From: CALCCV01 sp964388665
GTDB lineage: Bacteria > Bdellovibrionota > Bdellovibrionia > Bdellovibrionales > Bdellovibrionaceae
Reading direction: 5' to 3'
Assembly (NCBI GenBank): GCA_964388665.1
Contig: CAYMBJ010000042.1
Coordinates: 1 to 35,155 of the forward strand
DNA length: 35,155 nucleotides
The notes below the pieces were generated by a model. The model had not been told where the DNA came from, made no database searches, and saw only the letters and a list, made by a program, of their open reading frames with translations. Each line of letters begins with the position of its first letter. Within the stretch, counting starts at the first letter, position 1. Below, piece by piece: positions 26,216 to 34,821 of this stretch. The position numbers and the translations under genes are program-made.

Positions 26216-26254
26216 CCACAATCAAAGGGCACTGCTAATTTTCAGGAGGTCCAC

Positions 26255-27160
26255 GTGCTCAATCTCTACCAATTGTCGACGTTTGTCACTGTGGTCAGTG
26301 AAGGCAGTATGACTGCTGCTGCCGATAAACTCTATTTGACACAACCTGCGGTGAGCCAACAGATACGCAATTTGGAAGAAGAACTGACGGTGGAGCTATT
26401 GGTTCGAGGTGTTCGGCAGGTGAAAGCCACCCCTCAAGGGGAGATTCTTTTTGAATACGCAAAGAAAATTATCCAGCTTTCAAATCAAGCTGAAGTTGCT
26501 ATCAAGTCCATTGGATCTGAACTGAAGGGAACTTTGAAGTTGGGCACACTCAATTCGATTGGTCTGCATATAATGTCGCCTATTGTTGGTCGTCTGTTGC
26601 GACACAATCCTGATTTTAGAGTGCGACTGGACTACCATCCGGGTAAAGAATTGATTGATAGCTTCAATCGAGGGCTTTATGACGTGGCCATCATGCCTAA
26701 AGTAGAAGATGAATTTCACGAGCCGACTCCGGATTGTGAATCGAAGTTGCTCTCTCGCGAGGAGATGTGGTTTGTTGGCAATGGAAAAGATCTCAACTTG
26801 CCTAAAGAGACCAGTTTGGCTCAAGTGTGCGAATTGCCTTTTGTGCGAATGGTAGAAGAGTATCCAGGCTTTGAAGAGCAATTCAATCGTGGCTTGGGGG
26901 TTAAAGTTCGCGATTTAAAAATTGTTTTTGAATCGTCGAATGTGGGCACCATTAAGCGAGTCATAGAGTCGGGCTTAGGCTGCGGTTTTTTGCCGGCGCA
27001 TGCCATCAAAAAACAGGTGCGATCCGGTCGGCTGAATCGAATATACGTTACCGACTTTGACTACAAATTGGATTTGATGTTTTACTACAAAAAAAATGTC
27101 ACCAGCACCAATCTTGCTGAGACCCTTTTCAACTTGATTGCTCACCAAGAAAAACTTTAG
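26255..27160 (+). CDS. LysR-family transcriptional regulator
   Basis: This 301-residue regulator has an N-terminal winged helix-turn-helix (MTAAADKLYLTQPAVSQQIRN, about residues 18-38) and a periplasmic-binding-like effector domain from about residue 90. The start is GTG at 26255, set by CAGGAGG nine bases upstream. The effector is unknown. It is divergent from the exported protein gene, a usual place for a LysR target, and overlaps the phosphopantetheinyl transferase gene by 32 bases at the 3' ends. Confidence 0.93.
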   Translation: MLNLYQLSTFVTVVSEGSMTAAADKLYLTQPAVSQQIRNLEEELTVELLVRGVRQVKATPQGEILFEYAKKIIQLSNQAEVAIKSIGSELKGTLKLGTLNSIGLHIMSPIVGRLLRHNPDFRVRLDYHPGKELIDSFNRGLYDVAIMPKVEDEFHEPTPDCESKLLSREEMWFVGNGKDLNLPKETSLAQVCELPFVRMVEEYPGFEEQFNRGLGVKVRDLKIVFESSNVGTIKRVIESGLGCGFLPAHAIKKQVRSGRLNRIYVTDFDYKLDLMFYYKKNVTSTNLAETLFNLIAHQEKL

Positions 27161-27782
27161 CAATGGCTATTGCGAGACCAGAAAAGCTCAAAGCGATGCC
27201 ACGCCCTTGAATTGGAGACTCTGAGTATTTTGACGAAAACTGAAATATCCAGATATCTTTAGCCTTTGAACTGTCGTGTTCAGAGTTATCTTGTTTAGAT
27301 TTTTCTTGGTGGCCAAGAGAAGTGGTGCCTGGGCTGATGGCCTTCCAATCATATATTAGAACGGCGCTGATTGCTGGCGGCTGCTGTAAATCACGCAGAG
27401 ATTTGTACGCAGCCTCTTTTGCACTCCATAGGAGTGCGGCACCTGGGGCGCTGGTGAACTCGGATTCTTCTCTACAGATTCTTTTCACTACGTGGTCTGA
27501 AACTCTGTCGATCTCCTCTATATCAAAACCACAGTGCTGATCTTTTGTAAAACTGACAAAACCACCTGCAGCACGACAGTGCGAAACTGAGGACTTCCAA
27601 GCACTATGACTCGCGGTAGCCCGACGAATTTTGTCGCGATGATCTGTGGCTAGACTTCCGAATTGCTCTGAGACGCTCAGTTGGAGGCCAATCGCTGAAA
27701 TTTGATCATTAAAAAGGTTTTGTATCCACTCGAGATCCTCTGCGGAGAAAAGTGGATGTTCAGAGGGAATCACTTTGAGCAT
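27129..27782 (-). CDS. 4'-phosphopantetheinyl transferase (Sfp/EntD type)
   Basis: It transfers the phosphopantetheine arm of CoA to carrier proteins. The 217-residue protein has the magnesium-binding GFDIEEI (D87, E89) and the signature WSAKEAAYKSL (E123, K127). An insertion of about 30 residues rich in Ser, Lys, Gln and Asp follows. No polyketide or peptide synthetase gene is nearby, so it may simply serve acyl carrier protein. It starts 59 bases downstream of ppsR and ends inside the convergent LysR gene. Confidence 0.85.
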   Translation of the reverse strand: MLKVIPSEHPLFSAEDLEWIQNLFNDQISAIGLQLSVSEQFGSLATDHRDKIRRATASHSAWKSSVSHCRAAGGFVSFTKDQHCGFDIEEIDRVSDHVVKRICREESEFTSAPGAALLWSAKEAAYKSLRDLQQPPAISAVLIYDWKAISPGTTSLGHQEKSKQDNSEHDSSKAKDIWIFQFSSKYSESPIQGRGIALSFSGLAIAIAKVFLGEQSS

Positions 27783-27841
27783 CCTATTGTGGTCGATATT
27801 TCCATATTGTCAGCATACCCCAATAGAGTGATGGTGAGGGA

Positions 27842-28693
27842 CTAAAAAATTACCGATTCGGGAAGGCCAAGTCTTACGGCAATGATTTTTACAATTTCGC
27901 TCGCTGTTTCTTCGAGGGCACGTTCGGTGACATTGAAGACCGGCCATTTGCGGTTTTGCTTGAACAGCCGTTCGGCAAAGTCCACCTCTTGAGCAATATG
28001 AGAGAGGGAGGCATATTCACCACCGGGATCCTGGCCAAATTTTTCGAGGCGGATGCGGCGAATTCTTTGCAAGCTATCCATATCGATGATGAGACCAATT
28101 ATTCGGCGTTGATCGATTTCGAAGAGCTCTTTGGGGAGAGTCGCCCCAAGCACCAAAGGGATGTTGGCCACTTTCCAGCCCTTGTGGCTAAGGAAAATTG
28201 AAAGAGGTGTTTTTGATGTTCGTGAAATTCCGACTAGGATGATGTCGGCTTTGTCGAGATCATCAAGCACTTTGCCATCATCATGTTTGACGGTGTACTC
28301 GATCGCTTCAATGCGTTTAAAGTACAGATCATCCACGACACGGAGGGCGCCGACATTGCTCGCCGAGGCAACGCCAAAGTAGACATCAAGAGTGGAGAGC
28401 ATAGGTCCGAGTAAATCTATGGCCGGCATTCCTAGCGCCGCAGTTTTTTCGCGGACCTTGTCGCGCATATTGGGAATGGCAAAGGTGTAAACAAGCAGGC
28501 CGCGATTTTCAAAGCAATTTTGTACGATGGGTTCAAGCTGGTGCCATAGACGGATGTTCTTGTGTCTCACCATATGCATTTCTTTGTGAGAATACTGTAC
28601 GAGGGCTGCTCGTACCATCGTAGCGGCTGTTTCCCCGGTGCCGTCAGAAACAATATAGATTGTAAAGCGAGAAGGCGGTGATGGATTGGTCAC
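27842..28693 (-). CDS. ppsR: PEP synthase / pyruvate phosphate dikinase regulatory protein (DUF299)
   Basis: This bifunctional enzyme inactivates PEP synthase or PPDK by ADP-dependent phosphorylation and reactivates it by phosphate-dependent removal. At 283 residues it matches the family. SDGTGETA lies at residues 16-23 and the nucleotide-binding GISRTSKT at residues 155-162. Neither target enzyme is in the window. Its ATG overlaps the stop of the preceding unknown gene by four bases. Confidence 0.93.
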   Translation of the reverse strand: MTNPSPPSRFTIYIVSDGTGETAATMVRAALVQYSHKEMHMVRHKNIRLWHQLEPIVQNCFENRGLLVYTFAIPNMRDKVREKTAALGMPAIDLLGPMLSTLDVYFGVASASNVGALRVVDDLYFKRIEAIEYTVKHDDGKVLDDLDKADIILVGISRTSKTPLSIFLSHKGWKVANIPLVLGATLPKELFEIDQRRIIGLIIDMDSLQRIRRIRLEKFGQDPGGEYASLSHIAQEVDFAERLFKQNRKWPVFNVTERALEETASEIVKIIAVRLGLPESVIF

Positions 28694-29160
28694 GCGATCT
28701 GCATTCCTAAATTGGGAGCCACTGTGATTTCGTCAAAGGCATTGAATTGAAAATCACTTTCCTTAGGTAGTGTCGTCACAGAGGTCGGTAAAAATATTCG
28801 TAGGTGACGAACTTGAAGTCGTGTGGCTGTTTTTTCGATCTCTCCCAGCCACTCTTTCAAATGATCCTTTGTATAATGAATCTGCAAAAAAAATTTTGTC
28901 GGTACCAAGCGTGGCACAGTAAAAATCTGCGGCGCCTTTTCGGTAAGAGTGGTTCTATTAAAGGATTGGGATGTTTTTTTGAGAATGTCCAAAATCTCAA
29001 GGCTTGGCTCTTGCAAGCGATGATTTTGTGCCTTTGAGAGGAGTAAATTCAAATACCAATCCAGCTGATCATAAAGCTCGAACTCGCTGGCCTGCGGAGC
29101 TGCCCAAAGTGTTGCACCCGCGCTGAAAAAATCGTTTTTTGCTAAGGTTACTAGACTCAC
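28690..29160 (-). CDS. Unknown protein translationally coupled between nusB and ppsR
   Basis: This 156-residue protein has no recognised domain. It appears cytoplasmic: no signal peptide, no membrane helix and no Cys. It has a helix-like N-terminal half and a beta-rich C-terminal half (TKFFLQIHYTKDHL, RHLRIFLPTSV). It overlaps nusB and ppsR by four bases each, a strong sign of a real, co-translated gene. The context suggests nothing specific beyond co-expression. Confidence 0.75.
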   Translation of the reverse strand: MSLVTLAKNDFFSAGATLWAAPQASEFELYDQLDWYLNLLLSKAQNHRLQEPSLEILDILKKTSQSFNRTTLTEKAPQIFTVPRLVPTKFFLQIHYTKDHLKEWLGEIEKTATRLQVRHLRIFLPTSVTTLPKESDFQFNAFDEITVAPNLGMQIA

Positions 29161-29558
29161 ATTTGACTCCGTTTGTAGGCCTGATCAAGAACGCCATTGA
29201 TAAATTTTGGCGAATCTTGGTTGGAGTATTTTTTAGCCAGCTCAATGGCTTCATTGATGACCAAGGCTGCATCCAGTGACGGCGTCGCTATGATCATCTC
29301 ATAAATTGCCATGCGCAAAAGCGTGCGGTCCACTGAGGAGAGGCGATCGACTTTCCAGTGCTGGGAGCTAGCTTGAATCTTACTATCAATGTCTTGAAGG
29401 TGAGTACGGACGCCCGAAGTGAGTAGCTCAATGGCGTCCATGGCTTCTTTGGGAAGCTCGCTTTCAAAGAGATCTAAGAGGTGTCGCACTTCGAGCGGTT
29501 GGGTGAATTCTGATTGAAACAGTGTCAGAAAGGCAATTTCACGAATTTTCTTTTTCAC
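29157..29558 (-). CDS. nusB: Transcription antitermination factor NusB
   Basis: NusB binds boxA RNA with S10 (NusE) and supports rRNA antitermination. At 133 residues it is a normal all-helical NusB, with REIAFLTLFQSEF at the N-terminus and the signature DRTLLRMAIYEMI, then INEAIELAKKYS and FINGVLDQ. It follows nrdR by about 26 bases and overlaps the next gene by four bases. Adjacent nrdR and nusB occur in many bacteria. Confidence 0.95.
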   Translation of the reverse strand: MKKKIREIAFLTLFQSEFTQPLEVRHLLDLFESELPKEAMDAIELLTSGVRTHLQDIDSKIQASSQHWKVDRLSSVDRTLLRMAIYEMIIATPSLDAALVINEAIELAKKYSNQDSPKFINGVLDQAYKRSQM

Positions 29559-29584
29559 GCAACCTCTTTATTATGATTATAGCA

Positions 29585-30055
29585 CTAGGAATTCAGATTA
29601 GGTAGTTCGCGAGGAAATTCGTCTTCGAGGGTTTCCACAAACTCTTGAGCATCTTTAAAACTTCGGTACACGCTTGCAAAGCGAATGTAGGCAACATCGT
29701 CGAGCTGGCGTAACTCCTGCATGACCTTTTGGCCTATGAGCTGTGAATCCATCTCTGATAGGCCTGAAGTCATAGCCCATGAAGAAATCTGCTCTACGAG
29801 TGCCTCAATGATGTTAGCAGAAACGGGACGCTTTTGGCAGGCCGCCCTCAGACCCTTGAGAATTTTTTCTTTGGAAAAGGCTTCGCGGCGCCCATCTTTT
29901 TTCACGACGAAAGGATAGTTCAATACCATTGTCTCAAGAGTCGTAAAGCGGCTTTTGCACTTCAGGCATTCGCGACGCCGACGAATTCCGCCATCTTTTT
30001 GAATTCGCGTATCTAGGACTCTATCATCTTGATGACCACAAAAAGGGCATTTCAT
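29585..30055 (-). CDS. nrdR: Transcriptional repressor NrdR
   Basis: It represses ribonucleotide reductase genes in response to nucleotide levels. The 157-residue protein starts MKCPFCGH and has a zinc ribbon (C3, C6, C31, C34), the stretch GGIRRRRECLKC, then an ATP-cone from about residue 46 (VVKKDGRREAFSKEKI). The frame is open from a TTG at 30076, but the ATG at 30055 gives the family N-terminus; its SD is poor. It is the first gene of the minus-strand nrdR-nusB-ppsR run and is divergent from the outer-membrane protein candidate. Confidence 0.96.
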   Translation of the reverse strand: MKCPFCGHQDDRVLDTRIQKDGGIRRRRECLKCKSRFTTLETMVLNYPFVVKKDGRREAFSKEKILKGLRAACQKRPVSANIIEALVEQISSWAMTSGLSEMDSQLIGQKVMQELRQLDDVAYIRFASVYRSFKDAQEFVETLEDEFPRELPNLNS

Positions 30056-30137
30056 AACTATGAGGTTTATGAACAAGCACTACTTTGGTCAACCCTAGAT
30101 TTTGACTCTTTCTGTCATCGGTGATCCAATTGAGATT

Positions 30138-30818
30138 ATGATGCAATTGAAAAGTGGGATTTGGCTGTTCCTGGGGATTCTTGTGGGCTCGCTCAGCATT
30201 TTTGACGGAGTGTGTGCGTTGGCAGCAGAGTCTCCCCGCGTGGGGCGGGATGCCGCCCGTGAGTACATGAAAAAGGGACATTACCCGCCGGTTGGCTCCT
30301 CTGAAACCACCGAAGGATCTTACGGGCGATCTTCGAGCACTGGGTCGCACTATATTGGTCTTCAGGTGGGACGATTTCTAAATTCTGAGTCTTATGAGTG
30401 GGCCCTAACCGAAAAAATCGATCAGGTGGCGCAAACCAACTTCACTATAGAATATCTCATTTCACAAGAGTATGCCAATTTTGACATAGGCATGCGCATC
30501 GAACACACCAGCTATCGGGTTTTGGAGTATTCACCTGCGAAAGTTTCGGTGTTGGCCAGCTGGACATTCCCGGAAGTAGAAACGCGCTTTCCTCTGTATT
30601 TTGGCGCGGCTTTGGGGCCAGGCTTTTTTGTGCGGCAACTTCCTAACGAATCAAATTTAACTTTGGACTACGAGATCTATATGGGACTGAGATTTTTAGA
30701 AATTCAGAGCGCCTTTGGTTTAAGCTTGGAGGGCGGGCTTAAAAATCACCTTCATGTGTTGACGAATGGGCAATTGAACGGCAATTACATGGCCTTGGGC
30801 TCCACCTTTCTTTTTTAA
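30138..30818 (+). CDS. Probable outer-membrane beta-barrel protein
   Basis: This protein of 226 residues begins with a signal peptide (SGIWLFLGILVGSLSIF, with likely cleavage near ALA). A Ser/Gly/Tyr-rich stretch precedes alternating beta-type segments such as YIGLQVGRFL, FDIGMRIEHTSYRV and LYFGAALGPGFFV. It ends in Phe, as barrel proteins recognised by BamA often do. There is no specific family assignment. The frame is open from 30102, but ATGATG at 30138 begins the signal peptide; the SD is weak. It lies 40 bases before the RsmB-type gene. Confidence 0.65.
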   Translation: MMQLKSGIWLFLGILVGSLSIFDGVCALAAESPRVGRDAAREYMKKGHYPPVGSSETTEGSYGRSSSTGSHYIGLQVGRFLNSESYEWALTEKIDQVAQTNFTIEYLISQEYANFDIGMRIEHTSYRVLEYSPAKVSVLASWTFPEVETRFPLYFGAALGPGFFVRQLPNESNLTLDYEIYMGLRFLEIQSAFGLSLEGGLKNHLHVLTNGQLNGNYMALGSTFLF

Positions 30819-30858
30819 TTGTATCAATAGGTTTGCCCCTTCAGAGGATAAGGCTGCC

Positions 30859-32193
30859 ATGAAACTACATCCACATTTGATCAAAGCCGTCGAGGCATCT
30901 CTGGATGTCATTTTTAATAAACGTCATTATGCGGATCAAGTCATTGAAAAGACGACCAAGAGTCATCCTAAGTGGGGTTCGCGGGATCGCCGCTTTTTCG
31001 CGGAAGCCGTCTATGATTTGGTGAGATGGATCCGTCGCTACCACTATCTTGCCAACATTAACGGCAACACCAACACTAACAACACCAATGGTGATACTGG
31101 CATCGCGAGTGCAAGCCATGCCGGTGATGACGTTGAGATGCCACAGCAATGGTCTGCCCTTGCTATTGAGAAAATTGTGGCGTTCTATCTTGCGGAAAAA
31201 TATCCGACTGATAAATATCCGAGCAAAGATAGCGACGAAAACCCATTGCCAATAGGAAACCCTGCAAAAGCGCCGACAGTGACCGAAGCGCTGCAATTGG
31301 TGGCGCCGGCAGTTCGGCATTCTTACCCAGATTGGTTGTATGAGTATGGAGAGGAGCAGTTGGGAGAATCGAATTGGGCAGCGCTGTGCGAGCGCCTCAA
31401 TACCAAAGCGCCCGTGTTCCTGCGCACCAATACGCTAAAGATCACGCGAGACGAACTCGTACGCAAGCTGGAGGCGGAACAAGTGGAGTGCGAGTGGATT
31501 GAGAATTCCGATGTGGGCTTACGCCTGACGGTGCGAAAGAACATCCAGAGGACTCAGGCTTTTCAGGCCGGCCTGTTTGAGATTCAAGATGGCGGTTCTC
31601 AATTGATCGCTCCATTTGTCGATCCTCGGCCTGGTGAAACCATTGTGGATGCCTGCGCCGGTGGCGGCGGCAAATCACTACATTTGGCGGCTCTGATGCA
31701 AAACAGTGGGCGAATCCTTAGCATGGACATCGTTGCTCAAAAAATAGAGAGACTCAGAGCTCGTGCCAATCGTGCTGGGGTAAAGATTATCGAGACCCGA
31801 TGGAATTCAGGGGCGGAAACCATCACAGCATTTCGCGGGCAGGTGGACAGACTGCTATTGGATGTGCCTTGTTCGGGACTGGGAGTTTTGCGCCGTAAAG
31901 TCGACACCAAATGGAAAATTCAAAAAAAAGATATAGAGCAATTGGTAAAAACCCAGAGTGAGATCATCGATTCCTATTCAGCGATGGTCAAACCTGGTGG
32001 CACCGTGGTCTATGCGACCTGCTCAATACTGCCTGAAGAGAACGAACGGCAGGTGCGGGATTTTTTAAAAGATCAAAAAAATTGGGAGCTCGAATCCGAG
32101 CTCCATATCGATCCTCGTCACAGTGATTTTGACGGGTTTTATATGGCCCGTCTCATCAATACTAATCCACCCTCACGCCGCGAATCAGATTGA
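30859..32193 (+). CDS. rsmB: RsmB/NOP2/Sun-family rRNA cytosine-C5 methyltransferase
   Basis: It methylates a cytosine of 16S rRNA using S-adenosylmethionine. The N-terminal 150 residues look like the NusB-like RNA-binding domain. The methyltransferase core has ACAGGGGKSLHLA for cofactor binding, C338 in DVPCSGLG and the nucleophile C388 in ATCSILPEENE. At 444 residues it is slightly longer than E. coli RsmB. The extra length includes an Asn/Thr/Gly-rich insertion at about residues 66-91. Family members RsmB and RsmF cannot be fully separated by eye. It overlaps aconitase by 32 bases tail to tail. Confidence 0.87.
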   Translation: MKLHPHLIKAVEASLDVIFNKRHYADQVIEKTTKSHPKWGSRDRRFFAEAVYDLVRWIRRYHYLANINGNTNTNNTNGDTGIASASHAGDDVEMPQQWSALAIEKIVAFYLAEKYPTDKYPSKDSDENPLPIGNPAKAPTVTEALQLVAPAVRHSYPDWLYEYGEEQLGESNWAALCERLNTKAPVFLRTNTLKITRDELVRKLEAEQVECEWIENSDVGLRLTVRKNIQRTQAFQAGLFEIQDGGSQLIAPFVDPRPGETIVDACAGGGGKSLHLAALMQNSGRILSMDIVAQKIERLRARANRAGVKIIETRWNSGAETITAFRGQVDRLLLDVPCSGLGVLRRKVDTKWKIQKKDIEQLVKTQSEIIDSYSAMVKPGGTVVYATCSILPEENERQVRDFLKDQKNWELESELHIDPRHSDFDGFYMARLINTNPPSRRESD

Positions 32194-34432
32194 GTGCTGA
32201 TCCCGCCTTGAACCATTTTATTTGCTCGGCATTGTAGGTGTGCTTGGCTTCAATGGTCTCGGTCTTTCCATCACCATGCTCAATTTCAATGGTGATGTTT
32301 TTACCAGGAGCAATGCTTTTCAAATCCTTGAACGTGAGACGATCAGACTCTTGGATTTTGTCATAGTCGGCGGGCTTAGCAAAATGAAGCGCCAATACAC
32401 CTTGCTTCTTTAGATTGGTTTCATGAATTCTCGCAAAAGACTTTACTAAGACAACTGTGCAGCCCAGGTGGCGGGGGCACATGGCCGCATGCTCTCGAGA
32501 AGAGCCTTCACCATAATTCTCATCGCCGACAATTATCCAGCCCTGATTGGCCTTCTTGTACTCGCGAGCGATTTTGGAAAACTCAATTCCAGTTTGATTG
32601 CTAAGTTGATTCTTGCCTTTGCCAATCTCACCAGAAAATGCATTGTCGGCACCCAAGAGCATATTGTCTGAAATATTGTCCAAATGACCGCGAAACTTCA
32701 ACCATGGTCCTCCGGGAGAGATATGGTCTGTGGTGCATTTGCCTTTGGCTTTGGCCAGAACAATTTGCCTTTGAAAGTCTTTGCCATCCCATACGGCGAA
32801 GGGCTCGAGAAGCTGGAGACGATTGGATTTTGCATCCACTTTTACGTTGGCTTTAGAGCCCTCAGGTTTTTGATAGCCATCAGTATCAAATACGTAGCCG
32901 CGCTCAGGAAGGTCTGGTGCCTCGGGGGGTCGTAAGGTGATTTTACCTTTTGGTGTCTCCAGTTCGTCTTTCATCGGATTGAAGTCAAGCCGCCCGGCCA
33001 GACCCAACGCCATTACAATTTCAGGAGAACCAATAAACGCCAAAGTCTCGATATTGGCATCATTGCGACCGCGGAAATTGCGGTTGAAAGAAGTTACAAT
33101 GGTGTTTTTCTCGCCGACTTTGATGTCGTCGCGCTTCCATTGTCCAATGCAGGGTCCGCAGGCGTTTGCAAGCACAGTTGAGCCGACCTCAGTTAAAACC
33201 TGCATCTGTCCATCGCGTTCAATGGTTTTCAAAATTTGGTTCGAGCCAGGGCTGACCAAAAAGGGCTGAGGCATTTTGCGACCGTGGGCCAACGCTTGCT
33301 TGGCTACATAGGTGGCGCGACCAATGTCTTCATAAGAAGAATTGGTGCACGAGCCAATCAGTGCACTTGATAAAGAAACTGGCCAGTTGTTCTTTTTTGC
33401 TTCGGCAGCAATTTCGCTAATGGGCCTAGCGACATCTGGAGAGTGAGGTCCGACCAAATGGGGTTCAAGAGTTGAAAGGTCAACTTCATAGACTTCATCA
33501 AAATATTTTTTAGGATCAGAAAGAACCTCTGCATCGGCGCTCAATAGAGCTTTGTTTTCATTTGCGATCTTAGCCAGTTCTTCGCGATTGGTGATTTTGA
33601 GAAAGGCCTCCATGCGTTCATCATAAGGAAACACAGAGCAGGTGGCACCCAGCTCAGCGCCCATATTGGTGATTGTGGCTTTGCCGGTGCAGCTAATGGA
33701 GCGTGTCCCCTCGCCAAAGTACTCGACGATCTTGTCAGTGCCGCCCTTAACGGTGAGCATGCCACAAAGTTTGAGAATGACGTCCTTAGCTGAAGTCCAA
33801 CCCTGCATGGCGCCCTTCAGATGCACGCCGATGATTTTCGGATTTTTAACTTCCCAAGGCAAGCCCACCATGACATCGGAGGCATCCGCGCCGCCCACGC
33901 CCACGGCACACATGCCAAGGCCGCCGGCATTGGGTGTGTGTGAGTCCGTGCCAATCATGAGGCCGCCAGGAAATGCGTAATTTTCGAGGATGACTTGATG
34001 AATGATTCCTGCGCCAGGCTTCCAAAAACCAATGTTGTAGCGAGAAGAGGCAGTGGCGAGAAAATTAAAAACCTCTTCATTTTCTTGCATGGCGACGGTC
34101 ATGTCCTTTTCTTTGCCGACATTGGCACGAATCAGGTGATCACAATGCACAGTGGAGGGGACGGCAGCTTCGTTTTTTTCTGCGAGCATGAACTGCAGCA
34201 ACGCCATTTGTGCCGTGGCGTCTTGCATGGCCACTCGGTCTGGCCGCAGTTGCAAAAAACTGGAGCCGCGAACCAACTCTTGGCTTTCTGGGGTATCTAG
34301 GTGGCCAAAGAGAATTTTTTCGGCCAAGGTGAGAGGTCGATTGAGTCGATTGCGAACAACTTTTATTTTTTCGTTTGCTGTCGCATAGACTTTTTTAACC
34401 ATGTCTGGAGTGGTTTCAATTTTAGATGCCAT
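32162..34432 (-). CDS. acn: Aconitate hydratase, mitochondrial type
   Basis: It interconverts citrate and isocitrate in the TCA cycle with a 4Fe-4S cluster. The 756-residue protein matches the mitochondrial aconitase branch in length. Cluster ligands are C362 (GSCTNSS) and C425 and C428 (ACGPCIGQW), nearly the same numbers as in the mature bovine enzyme. DSHTPN near residue 160 and the swivel-domain GEGSSREHAA are present. The frame is open to 34492, but AAAGGA precedes the ATG at 34432. That SD lies in a perfect hairpin (separate entry). It is not the AcnB form typical of E. coli. Its 3' end overlaps the rRNA methyltransferase gene. Confidence 0.96.
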   Translation of the reverse strand: MASKIETTPDMVKKVYATANEKIKVVRNRLNRPLTLAEKILFGHLDTPESQELVRGSSFLQLRPDRVAMQDATAQMALLQFMLAEKNEAAVPSTVHCDHLIRANVGKEKDMTVAMQENEEVFNFLATASSRYNIGFWKPGAGIIHQVILENYAFPGGLMIGTDSHTPNAGGLGMCAVGVGGADASDVMVGLPWEVKNPKIIGVHLKGAMQGWTSAKDVILKLCGMLTVKGGTDKIVEYFGEGTRSISCTGKATITNMGAELGATCSVFPYDERMEAFLKITNREELAKIANENKALLSADAEVLSDPKKYFDEVYEVDLSTLEPHLVGPHSPDVARPISEIAAEAKKNNWPVSLSSALIGSCTNSSYEDIGRATYVAKQALAHGRKMPQPFLVSPGSNQILKTIERDGQMQVLTEVGSTVLANACGPCIGQWKRDDIKVGEKNTIVTSFNRNFRGRNDANIETLAFIGSPEIVMALGLAGRLDFNPMKDELETPKGKITLRPPEAPDLPERGYVFDTDGYQKPEGSKANVKVDAKSNRLQLLEPFAVWDGKDFQRQIVLAKAKGKCTTDHISPGGPWLKFRGHLDNISDNMLLGADNAFSGEIGKGKNQLSNQTGIEFSKIAREYKKANQGWIIVGDENYGEGSSREHAAMCPRHLGCTVVLVKSFARIHETNLKKQGVLALHFAKPADYDKIQESDRLTFKDLKSIAPGKNITIEIEHGDGKTETIEAKHTYNAEQIKWFKAGSALNLIRGVRVD

Positions 34433-34440
34433 CGAGAATC

Positions 34441-34465
34441 CTTTCGCTGCGAAGTTCAGCGAAAG
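34441..34465 (-). promoter_or_regulatory. Perfect 9-base-pair hairpin covering the aconitase SD sequence
   Basis: In the aconitase message CUUUCGCUG pairs with CAGCGAAAG around the seven-base loop AACUUCG. The second arm contributes AAAG of the SD AAAGGA, and the hairpin ends eight bases before the AUG. Folding would block ribosome binding. The remaining 34466-34533 holds no other recognised signal. Confidence 0.55.
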
Positions 34466-34533
34466 TGTAATGAGAATCCACAAAAAGAACAATCACTTCT
34501 TAAAGGCTGGCGGAGCTATTTTTGGGACAGGCA

Positions 34534-34821
34534 TTAAGGATAGCTGCAGTCAAACTCAGCTTGATTTGTGAAGGGGCGCTGCTCATCCAGCTGGCATTTT
34601 TTAAAATAAAATTCTGAATTATTTTTGGATCTGGGGGGCATTGCACGCTGCACTTCGAAGAGCTCCATGCCGTAAGAGGCGGGGTGGGGGTGAGCCTGTG
34701 GTTTTTTTGGGCTTTCGGCGCAGCCTGGCATAAGCAACAGGGCGATGAGTAATTTTTGTAAACAGATCCAACTTAAAAAGTTATGAGTGAATAAATAAAC
34801 CCGGAAAGAGTTTTTAGGCAT
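34534..34821 (-). CDS. Small lipoprotein, function unknown
   Basis: This is a 95-residue predicted lipoprotein: a long N-region, a hydrophobic core (LQKLLIALLL) and the lipobox LMPGC with Cys at residue 34. The mature part is only about 60 residues, Pro- and His-rich at first (PKKPQAHPHPASYG), with two further Cys that could form a disulfide. The frame is open to 34917, but that start would run into the divergent glycosyltransferase gene, so I use the ATG at 34821; its SD is weak. It lies 101 bases upstream of the aconitase start, on the same strand. Confidence 0.6.
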   Translation of the reverse strand: MPKNSFRVYLFTHNFLSWICLQKLLIALLLMPGCAESPKKPQAHPHPASYGMELFEVQRAMPPRSKNNSEFYFKKCQLDEQRPFTNQAEFDCSYP

